The notes under the pieces: generated by a model
The model's database searches: none
Seen by the model: the letters and a program-made list of their open reading frames with translations, nothing else
Told to the model about the DNA's origin: nothing
Assembly (NCBI GenBank): GCA_963920635.1
Contig: OY987299.1
Coordinates: forward strand, 120,033,373-120,097,372
Direction of reading: 5' to 3'
Length of the DNA stretch: 64,000 nucleotides
Source of the DNA: Pseudeuparius sepicola
Lineage: Eukaryota; Arthropoda; Insecta; Coleoptera; Anthribidae
Shown: piece by piece, positions 55,525-64,000 of the stretch
Numbering within the stretch: position 1 is the stretch's first letter
How the letters are laid out: every line of letters starts with the position of its first letter
Made by a program: the position numbers and the translations under genes

Positions 55525-56838
55525 TACAGGGTGTTTCAGACCTAAATACAATAATTTTAACCACATGCGGAGAAAATTGAGCTTAATACGAATCCCCAAT
55601 TAAAAAAATTAATCAATAATAAAGCCAGAAATTTTTTTTAAGGAAGCTATTTTTTACAAACAATAACGACGCCACTGGCGAGGTAATGTCCGCCAAGTGG
55701 GCCGGCCAGCAGCTACATTATTGGGCGACGTGCAATGTTGCCGGTTTTAGCTGGTATTCCCCAATTTTAAGTACTTTTAAGTAATTTTACCATTTATGCA
55801 TTTATGAAAGGCCAATTCAATTAAACTAATGAGATCAGGCGGTGGAGGCGGCTCTTCCGCGCGGCAGGAGAGGGAGCGATCATGTATCTATCTGCCGTAT
55901 GCCAGTTTAGTTTTTAGTTGTTATCGCGTCGCCTTTTAAAACATAAAACCTTAACTAAGCGCCGTGTTTTGTGCCTTTATTTTTTTGTTTGCTAAAGATT
56001 ATCCCTGTTGTCGGAAGACACTCACTGTACATAATACATAAATAATAAATCTAGTTAGTACTGTTAGTAGTAAAAAATCAGACAATAAATGAACTGCATC
56101 GGCAACGTCGGTCGCACCGCGAGCAAAACGACAGTCGCCACATCGAGAGGGAGCACAGAGCGCGACCGCGCAGAACAGTCGTCCATCAGAAACCAAGAAA
56201 CCAACAACGCGGAAAGGTACGCGCCAACGCTCCACGCGGAGAAGGTACTACACAATTATTCCCCTCGGACGCAGGGCGAGTTGAGGTCTAAATTCCGTCG
56301 GTGGACGCCGTGGAAAACCGCAGTACCATAGCCTAAGGTTAGGCTATGGCGGTACCATATCGTCCGGGCGCTGCCGTGCCGCCGAACTTTCTTTTCGAAA
56401 CCGGGAGTTTTGTGATAATATGGCAAGTGCGAATGTCAGTGCGTGTCTTACCGAGGTGTTACCAGAGGAGGATAGTTTTTAAACCACCTTTCATTTGCTA
56501 TCAGCGATTATTATCCTATAGGATAATGAAAAGTAGGCACATTTAGATAAATCAGTACCTAGATACCTTGAAAAGATAAAAAAATATTGAGTTTTCATTG
56601 CCTGGCCCCGCGATCCGGCAACGTCGTAAGGAAGACCTGAAACGAATTTGCCTCCCCCTGGCGCCTTGGGTACGCGTCTACCCGATAATAAAACTGAGCG
56701 GCTCGTTAGGGGAAATATTAAAATTATTTAATTATTTCTAAAATATTTCCGAAATTATTTTTTTTTTATTTTCCGCATTTAGACACTTTTCTGAGTATGT
56801 GGTTAAAATTATTGTATTTAGGTCTGAAACACCCTGTA
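55525..56838. mobile_element. TIR element, TACAGGGTGTTTCAGACC ends
   Basis: The left end TACAGGGTGTTTCAGACC, continuing AATTTTAACCACAT, is matched by the inverse at 56790-56838 over about 45 bases. The 1.3 kb interior is partly GC-rich and non-palindromic, with several ORFs (56089-56331, 55999-56235) I cannot assign. It contains a perfect hairpin CATAGCCTAAG/GTTAGGCTATG at about 56327-56349. Related left ends occur at 19026 and 32495. Confidence 0.8.
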
Positions 56839-56904
56839 TAGTGGATACCACGAATCTTGATCCCTGCGTCACAATAGCCAACAATGTAATTTTTGTTGTC
56901 GACC

Positions 56905-58035
56905 CGAGGCCTACGATAAAGACAGGCCATGGCGCACAAAAATCACGTGAGTCCGACGTTACATGTCATTTGTCACATAACTGAAAGCGGCAGCTCGGGT
57001 TTTGAGAAGTTTTAAATGTTTAAAGTGTTTTTAAGCGTCTTAGTTTATACTATAGAACCAAGTTTGTGCCTAATAGTGCGCGTGTGTCCTCTGGATGGCA
57101 GCCGTGTGCCGTCCAGGAGTATTGGTGCCGCTCGCGCCGACGCTTGAGCGCTGTAAGGGGAATTCTACCCCCGGAATGGACAGTGGAGCCTGAGACACAG
57201 ACGGGTGAACTGCTTACGGGAGATCCGCGAGTTCAGACGGTCCGGGTGGCTGGAAGCCGTTCCCGTTGACCACGTTCGGGTTTGTGTATTTTGTATTCAC
57301 CATTCACCTTGTGCGAAATAAATCAGTGTTGTAACGTACTCGAGGATTTTCGTTGTCGACCCACGCCCTGATACGGTTCCTATTCGGCCTTTCACGGTGC
57401 CAATCAACTGGGACCTCGTCAATATTTACAGTATACTGAGGTATTTTTCATTTTTATTTCGTAAAAAATAACCTAAATACCAAATATTGGGTCTGTTTAT
57501 ATTATATTTATACATATTACAAAAGCCAGGAAGAAAATGTCACCATAATAACATTTGCTTTGCCTCGGGATGAAAATTGCTCCAAAAATGGATTCGTCAA
57601 ATTCCAACTGAGATTTAATTTCTAAAAAACCCTTAAGTATATGTGGAATGTGGCTAACACTTTTTCAAGAAAGTGAAACAATTAAAGTGGACAAATGTGT
57701 TGTGGGAGGAAAATACCAAAGAGAATATCACCTAAGCTAAAGGTAGGTGTTGTCCCAACAATTTTTGAGAATGTGCCAAAATATTTGAGTGCAGTGCCGT
57801 TTAACTTTTAGCCCAAAACAGCTGAGGCAGGTGGAAAATTTTGAAAAAACAATTAGAGAAAGCCTGGATGCACAAAACCAATAATGTAATAGATGAAAGA
57901 AAACTCGCCAAATTGTTACGAAATTTGTTTTTTCTACTTATCTCCAAAAATGCCTTTTATTATATAGGACTAAGTTGGTCACGTGACTACGCGATTATGC
58001 GTTAGCGCCGTGGCCTGTCTTTATCGTTGGCCTCG
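56905..58035 (+). mobile_element. E1 element copy C, uninterrupted
   Basis: This is the simplest copy (1131 bp). Its ends CGAGGCCTACGATAAAGACA and TGTCTTTATCGTTGGCCTCG give 31-bp inverted repeats with about two mismatches. The exact 9-bp duplication TTGTCGACC lies at 56896-56904 and 58036-58044. TCACGTGA occurs inside each end. A GC-rich leader spans about 57060-57430, with a possible polyadenylation-type AATAAATCAGTG word near 57318. Then comes a degraded donor (CTGAG|GTATTT) and the THAP fragment. It also shows the empty site for the fold-back nested in copy A. Confidence 0.88.
57527..57840 (+). pseudogene. THAP-domain gene fragment in E1 copy C
   Basis: The start codon is lost (AAAGCCAGGAAGAAAATGTC in place of ATGCCAGGA...). 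The following frames carry a shortened F-A-L-P-R-D motif, then ESETIKVDKCVVGGKY and RISPKLKVGVVPTIFENVP followed by KYLSA. Stops and shifts separate them. It is homologous to the fragments in copies A and B. Confidence 0.65.
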
Positions 58036-58079
58036 TTGTCGACCATTGTGACGCAGGGATCATTATTCGAGATATCCAC

Positions 58080-58324
58080 TAAGTATATATACCTACTATG
58101 GCTACTCAATTGCAAGTTGTCAAAATATTTTGGACTTACCCTCAAGCGATCTCTATCGATCAGATGAAGATCAGACATCTATTTCGCAATGATGTTAAAA
58201 AGTTCCACACATGTGTAGGTAATATATTTATTTCTTTTTATTCAAATTATTATTTTACTGTAAAGTAATTTTATATTCATCCAGTGTCTACCAAGAAGTT
58301 CGCATCAATCTGGATCAACCTACA
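58080..58324. other. Unassigned AT-rich stretch
   Basis: No feature was recognised. Confidence 0.4.
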
Positions 58325-59256
58325 TATAGGGTGTCTACTTTCACACGTATAGAAATCCATAAAATCTTTATTTTTGGAAATAATCGCCTGAAATTTTGTT
58401 TGAAAGGCCTTCAAAAACCGATTCCTTTGACCATTTTACTATTTTCAAAATGCAAATCCAGGGCTGGCTGCGACATTTTTATACACTCGATTTTCACGAA
58501 AACCGTTTAGCGCTTTTTTTATTTAAAATCTCACCACACATCGTTAATCAGGACACCCAAAAACCTCCCTATACCAAATTTGAACAAAAAATATACAGGG
58601 AGTTCCAATCTACAGAGCGTCAAATTTGGGAAATAGGAATTTTAAAAGCGTCTGGCGAATCAAGTGTGAAATGGAATTGCAGTAGTGTTGAATAGTGAAC
58701 AGAACCACTTAAAGTATTGGTGTGCAAAGATCCAATACAATATTATACGGGATGTCATCTCAAAATGCAGAAATTTTTAACCTTTATCGTGGTTCAGAGC
58801 ATCCTGGAATTATTGAAAAACTGCTAATAAAATCGTAATTTATTTTTATTTTACAAAATATCAACCAACGACACGTAAAAAAAGGATTTTACATTATTGG
58901 ACTCTTCTCGACAAAAAATCTTTTACATGTTAAAATAAAAATAAATTCCTGTTGTGTTTATTAGCAGTTTATCAATAATTCCAGGATGCTCTGGACCCGA
59001 TAAAGGTTAAAAAATTCTGCATTTTGAGATGACCCGTGTATAAATAGTATACCTAATATTGCATTGAAGCTGCACACCAACACTTTGAGTGGTTCTGTTG
59101 GCTATTCAACTGCAATTCCATGGCACACCTTGATAGGCCAGATGCCTTTAAAATTCCTAAAATTTCGTATATTTGACACACTGTAGAATAGAACTCTCTG
59201 TATATTTTTTGTTCAAATCTGATATATTGGGGGTTTTGGGGTATCCTGAGTAACAC
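58325..59256. mobile_element. Doubly nested fold-back
   Basis: Outer element: the left part from TATAGGGTGTCTAC, with arms 58546-58745 and 59045-59256 inverted (GAACAAAAAATATACAG, AACAGAACCACT). The outer right end is truncated. Inner element: 58751-59041, with CATCTCAAAATGCAGAA and TTCTGCATTTTGAGATG at its ends and long arms (CATCCTGGAATTATTGA). The ORFs lie in the arms and are not genes. Confidence 0.75.
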
Positions 59257-59269
59257 GCCAAGAAGACCA

Positions 59270-59460
59270 CTTGAATCGCAATATTCGCATTTTCTACGCC
59301 CGAGCGGGCGATAAATACGAGCGCGGTTGCCACATCGATTGGCAGTCGACGGCGCGGCGCGGTGCGGCGAGCGAGCCTGCTGCCTGCCGGCCGGCCGTTC
59401 CAGTAGATCCGATCCGTTCGCAATCAGATATGCGAATGCGCTACGCCGAGTGATGTGGCA
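59270..59460. other. GC-rich island
   Basis: A CpG-rich block (about 59290-59460) includes GCCGGCCGGCC. Overlapping ORFs on both strands have no recognisable product. Confidence 0.4.
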
Positions 59461-60423
59461 ACGTTGCGCGTCGGACTACGCCGAACTTTACCAAATGGAT
59501 ACTGGCTTCCAGAGCGGGTATCCATTTGGGGGGTCAAAAATTTAACATTGGAATGGTTTTCTTGGCGTAGTAGATTCTTCTATGGTAACACTGTTTTAAA
59601 TAAAACAATCGCTAAATGGTTTTCGTAAAAATCAAAATAAATCAAAATAATAAAATTAATAATAAAAACTACTTATTTATAACTCAGATACCATTTACGG
59701 TTTAACCGAAAGTAAATAAATATTTTTAGAAGTTATTATTTTTTGGGGATTAGAATGTCGTTAAATAGTCTTAAAAATTATCTATTCAATGGTATTATAT
59801 CATGTATATAGAGTTATCTCTTACCGTTTTCGAGATATTCGAATATGTTTTTCTGGTTGGCATTGAATAAGGAAGCGGTTCTTGCGACAATGTAGTCGAA
59901 TGTCTCGAAAAAGGCAAGAGAAAATCATATAATGATAATAATATAATTCAAAAGGTAATTTTGAAGAAGAAGAAAAATAACAATTTTTAAATGTACCTAC
60001 CTATGTATTTACGTCCGGTGAAACCGAAAGTGATATTTAGATTATGATTATGATTATGATATTTTATTATTTTTGGTCCTTATAATATCAAGAATGCAAT
60101 CATTTATTTTTGCGAAAAAGGAGTTTAGACCTCAAATTTTCGACAATGTCAATGCCAATGTCAATGTCAATTTCCCTGGAAAAAACTGCATTGAGCTCTG
60201 GTTTCTAGTTGTCCTTCTATATCAAAAAGTAAGGAAATAATCAAACTTAACACTTTATTTGAGACACCTTGTATACATACCTATTTTTCTATATTTTCAA
60301 TAGCTTTGCTTTCTTTAAAGTATCCCGTCGTGCCTAATGTGATTAGTGTGTGATAGATTTGGTTGTTTTTATTTATTTTACATAAAAAAAAAACAAAAAT
60401 TTGATGGGAATAATATTGTTTTT
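59461..60423. other. AT-rich stretch with microsatellites
   Basis: (GATTAT)n occurs at about 60043-60060 and (AATGTC)n-like words at about 60143-60172. A right-end-like GAGACACCTTGTATA lies near 60265. No genes were recognised. Confidence 0.45.
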
Positions 60424-61278
60424 AACAGACTTCAAAAAAGGAGGAGGTTATCAATTCGGTTGTATGTTCTTTATGTTTGTTACCTCAGAACTCCGTCATT
60501 TATAAAACGATTTGGACAATTCTTTTTTGAAAGGGTATTCCTACAGAATGGTCCCATTTAAATTTGAAGAAAAAATTCCACCCCTAAGGGTGGACAAATA
60601 GGGGATGCAATTTTATATTGGACCGATTTCGATGATTCTCTTTTTATTAGAAAGGGATTACGTTAGGATTGGCCCCATTTAAATTTGAAGAAAAAATTCC
60701 TCCCGTAAGGGTGGAAAATAGAGGATGAAATTTCATATTGGACCGATTTCGATGATTCTTTCTTTATTGGAAAGAGGGTACCTTAAGTGTGGTTCCATTT
60801 AAATTTTAAAAAAAATTCCACCCCTAAGGGTAGACAAATAGGGGATACACAGGTATTGGACCGATTTGGATGGTGGTCACATTTAAATTTGAAGAGAAAA
60901 TAAATTTGGAGAAAATTTCAATCCTAAGGGTGGACAAATAGGGAATGGAATTTAATATTGGACCGATTCTTATTAATTCATTAAAAAATAAGAAATAAAA
61001 AAAAATTAAACAATAAAATTCAAACCAAAAAATAACACCGACTTCACAAATTTGCCCGTATGCACATTTCAACTAAAATTTTAGAAATATTTTTCTCTTT
61101 CTAAATTGAGTTAGGTATCATTGGAGTCGGTGACAGTAAGTTATGATGTATGTAGGAGATGATGTATTCATATCTAAATAGAATTAAATTCCTTGCCTTG
61201 ACTGTCGCCAAATCCAAAGATAACTCAATTCGTGTGTGCATACAAGCAAATTTTGGAAGTCGGTTTTAATTTTTTTGT
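60424..61278. mobile_element. E3 family, copy 2, with tandem units of about 120 bp
   Basis: It is inverted relative to 54062-54856. The ends are AACAGACTTCAAAAAAGG and GGAAGTCGGTTTTAA. Between about 60540 and 60975 four related units recur, marked by ATTGGACCGATTT at 60617, 60737, 60855 and 60957 (spacings 120, 118, 102). Beyond them is an inner hairpin with GGTGACAGT/ACTGTCGCC words. No known protein is encoded. Confidence 0.75.
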
Positions 61279-62374
61279 TATTTTTGTGTGATGTAGGTAC
61301 ATTTAATCTAAATGTTCAAAACAATTATTTTTTTCAGATATTTGCATAAGATCCAAACGTTTTATGTCATTGCTTCTTCGGGTAGGTACTTTCTTTGTAG
61401 TCTGGATTACAAATTAAAAAGAACAACTTACAAATAAACCATAAGATATTATTACAGAACCTGCATTTATCAATAATAATTAATTCCTTACAATTTTATC
61501 TACTATTTGTAATTTATAGATCCAAATAGGATAGAGGTAATGATAAATACATAGAGCCTAGGTAATTAAGACACCACCAAAGTGGCACTTTGGGTGATCA
61601 AGCTCAAGCTAGGTATATACTGACCGAGCAACATAAATTCAGTGGTAAGACCTCCTCGCCCGTCCACAAATTAAGCACCACAGCTAGCAACGAAATTAGA
61701 CGATATAAACCCGCTTAATTGGCTATATTTCTCCCAAAATAAAAACAAAGTCTCGAGATTGCGTGAGATAATCAAATAACCCGTTTTTTTCTCTCGTTTT
61801 TTGATTAACATTTTAAATTAACAAAATATAAACAAATTTACATTAATTACAGACGGACATAAATAACCGACGCAATTTCGTAATTATTTACAGCTCTGTT
61901 AATGGCCCGTGTGGGTAGGTCAAGTTTTCCAGGCTCTTCTTCGCTTTGCTCAGCGACACGGCGCATAAATACGGGCTGTTTATTCTTATTTTTATTCACA
62001 AGAGCTGATTCAGTGCGATGGTCGACGACACTAATATCCCATTGCTTTTTCATGCGACCAGCAATTCCAATTAGCTACTTTGTTATAAAATGATTTTCTA
62101 AATTCTTGTGGCGCTAACAAACATTTGAATTGATTCGGATAAATACGTTATCGACAATGATAATTATAACCTATAAAATAAATAAATAAAGCGAGTTACT
62201 TGTAATTGAAGATTCCGTAAAAATTTTTTAGGGGAAAGAAAGGTTTCTCAAAAAATTCACTTTTCAATTTTTTTTTAAGCTCGGTTTGCCTAAAAAGACA
62301 TCTTCGGAAAACCGTTAAATGAAAATCTATGCTACTAAAAAAACTATGAAAATAATACCAAAAATGTTATAGTG
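61279..62374. other. Unassigned stretch
   Basis: The minus-strand ORF 61847-62053 (68 codons, lysine- and asparagine-rich start) has somewhat balanced composition but no recognisable domain. No repeats were seen. Confidence 0.4.
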
Positions 62375-63828
62375 TACAGGATGAGTTTTTTCGATGACCA
62401 CTATGGGGATCTCGGAAACTAGCAGAGCTAGAACAAAGGTTAAATGGGGAAAGAATTGCAGTTTTGAATGATCAATCTAAGGCCCCATTTGTATTTTTAA
62501 AAAATTCATGGCTCACTAGATATTTTGAAGAGAGTGATTTTTTGCTATTTCATCAGATCTCTGTATAGCTCCGTTATTTCTGATTATACAAACTTAAAAA
62601 AAAAACTTAGAGACAAAAATTGTAGATAATTTTGGGCTTAATAAGATAATCCAATCCAAGTTGTTTGTGATTTCGATATGACATAAACTTGTGTTTTTTT
62701 AAATGTAAATTATAGTTGGCTGTGGCCTTATCAAATCGGCAATTTTTTTAGCTTTCCAAAGATATAATACCCTGCATAGTTATTATACAAAATAAAAGAG
62801 CTATGGCTAATTTTCTCATTTTTTAAATTTTCACATAGTCAGACATGGAATGTTTTCATAATTACGTTCTATTATATCTATAATAAGACTTCAAACTTTC
62901 AAATATTTTATTTTTAGCTGGTAACAAAATGTAACAAAATAAAACAAAATAAAACAAAAATTAACATGATGGAGCACATAATTATTATTTGCCCGAAATT
63001 ACCTAGATCAGCTCTATCCAAATAGTTGGATAGGGAGAAATAGACCTATTTCCTGGCCGCCCCGATCCCCCGATTTGTCTGTTTTGGATTTCTTCTTGTG
63101 GGGAACAGTACAAAATAAAGTACGAGACAAATGATGAATTAAGAGCAGCTGTTTTAGAAGCAATTATTGCCAGTATTGACAGGCGCTCTCTAAGAAAGGC
63201 GACAAGTTCACTTTTAAAAATATGCAATATTTCCATAAATAATAATGGTGGATTGTTTGAACACCTTTTAAAATAATAATTTGAGTTTGAGTTTTTTAAT
63301 TTCTGTTTTATTTTGTTACCAGCTAAAAAGAAGATAATACAAAGTTTGAAGTATGTCTAATTATAAAATAGAACGTAATTATGAAAATGTTCCATTGCTG
63401 AGTATGTGAAAATTATAAAAAAAAAACAGAAAATATGCCGAGTATTATATCTTTGGAAAGCTCAAAAAATGGCCGATTTGATAAGGACACAGCCAACTAT
63501 GATTTACAATAAAAAACAAAAGTTTATGTCATATCTCAAAAATCACAAACAACTTAAAAAATTTAATTAGATTATCTTATTAAGCCCAAAATTATCTACA
63601 ATTTTTGTCTCTACAGTTTTTCTGCATAATCATATCATAAATAACGGATGAAATAGCAAAAAATCACTCTTTTCAAAGTATATAGTGAGCAATGAACTTT
63701 TTTAAAAATCCAAAAGGTGCATTAGATTGAGCATTCAAAACCGCAATACTTTCCCCATTTAACCTTTGTTATAGTTCGGCTAGTTTCCGAGATCCCCATA
63801 GTGGTCATCGAAAAAAACTCTCCCTGTA
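62375..63828. mobile_element. Fold-back element carrying an IS630-like transposase remnant
   Basis: TACAGGATGAGTTTTTTCG at the left and its inverse ending CTCCCTGTA at the right bound arms of about 500 bases (AGCTGGTAACAAAATGTAA near 62915 and inverted near 63320). The loop (about 62950-63300) carries the transposase remnant. A half copy occurs at 41368-41870. Confidence 0.85.
63027..63276 (+). pseudogene. IS630-like (DUF4817-type) transposase C-terminal part
   Basis: From 63027 the frame reads WIGRNRPISWPPRSPDLSVL then DFFLWGTVQNKV, the conserved region around the last catalytic acidic residue (S-P-D-L-x-x-L-D-F-F-L-W-G) of this insect transposase family. TGATGA follows the first part. A shifted frame then continues TNDELRAAVLEAIIAS, LRKATSSLLKIC and GGLFEHLLK to TAA at 63274-63276. 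It lies in the loop of the fold-back. The N-terminal helix-turn-helix and the first aspartates are missing. Confidence 0.82.
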
Positions 63829-64000
63829 GGTATGTTTCCCCAGTTTCCCCTTTGATTAAACTTTTATTTGATTTTTTTTTCAATTTTCTTGCCCTTCTAG
63901 GGTATCTAACCCGTATGGTTTAAAATTGTGTAACATCATTTATGCAAATTTCCGTTACTATACGGTAAAATCCTTTTGACTCGCCCGATTTACCGCTATG
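63829..64000. other. Flank to window end
   Basis: No feature was recognised. Confidence 0.4.

Larger units (their letters stand above)
56841..58079. repeat. Short palindromic element containing E1 copy C
   Basis: GTGGATACC...GATCCCTGCGTCACAAT (56841-56874) pairs with ATTGTGACGCAGGGATC...TATCCAC (58045-58079). With E1 removed, this is a palindrome of roughly 110 bases. It starts 2 bp after the preceding TIR element and has TA on each side. Confidence 0.7.

Noticed and set aside
1..64000. CRISPR arrays, bacterial operons, rRNA or tRNA genes
   Set aside because: No regularly spaced direct repeats with unique spacers, no ribosomal consensus and no tRNA-like cloverleaf with a TTCRA box were seen. 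The DNA has an insect TE profile.

Overview
The window reads as insect nuclear DNA. It is AT-rich, has no bacterial-style gene order, and carries Penelope-like, Tc1-like, hAT (ZMYM1-type), LINE and THAP-type elements. Many IS630/Tc-like fold-back elements have ends that read TACAGGGTGTNCC. The words TAGGTAC and GTAGGTAC recur throughout. A more exact placement (beetle, bug or moth) is not possible from sequence alone. I find no intact host protein-coding gene. Every recognisable coding stretch belongs to a transposable element (TE) and is truncated, frameshifted or carries stops. About ten CpG- and GC-rich islands without coding signal are the best candidates for host regulatory DNA or untranslated exons.

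Layout. 1-7569: a giant fold-back with about 2 kb arms around a 2.8 kb centre. 8.5-13.8 kb: a short fold-back, a possible Mutator-like fragment and a hAT pseudogene. 13.8-19.3 kb: MITEs, a hAT with two transposase exons, and a LINE with a restriction-like endonuclease domain split by a MITE. 19.3-21.1 kb: a Penelope-like element on the minus strand. 22.3-27.1 kb: a long fold-back interrupted by a LINE tail, a second fold-back, and a nearly complete Tc1-like transposon. 27.3-32.4 kb: a GC island broken by a hAT-like element with an 8-bp target duplication, itself broken by a 1.1 kb hairpin, then a 498-bp tandem duplication. 34.7-36.5 kb: repeat family E2 split by element E1 copy B. 37-41.4 kb: two palindromic elements and a THAP pseudogene. 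41.4-43.6 kb: E1 copy A with a fold-back inside it. 44.8-50 kb: three more fold-backs, one holding a probable solo LTR. 51-52.1 kb: a hAT pseudogene with a 178-bp MITE in it. 53.5-54.9 kb: uninterrupted E2 and family E3. 55.5-58.1 kb: a TIR element followed by E1 copy C nested in a short palindrome. 58.3-64 kb: a doubly nested fold-back, a second E3 copy and a fold-back carrying an IS630-type transposase remnant.

The most interesting item is E1, present three times (35090-36307, 41911-43640, 56905-58035). It has roughly 31-bp terminal inverted repeats, a subterminal inverted repeat around CACGTG, a GC-rich leader with a possible intron, and the start of a THAP-domain gene beginning MPGRKC. 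This layout resembles P elements, but all three copies are flanked by 9-bp rather than 8-bp target duplications. An uninterrupted paralogue of the copy B target site lies in the same window and confirms that insertion.

The genes do not form pathways. They are remnants of independent mobile elements, and the useful information is the order of insertion, which can be read from target duplications and empty sites.
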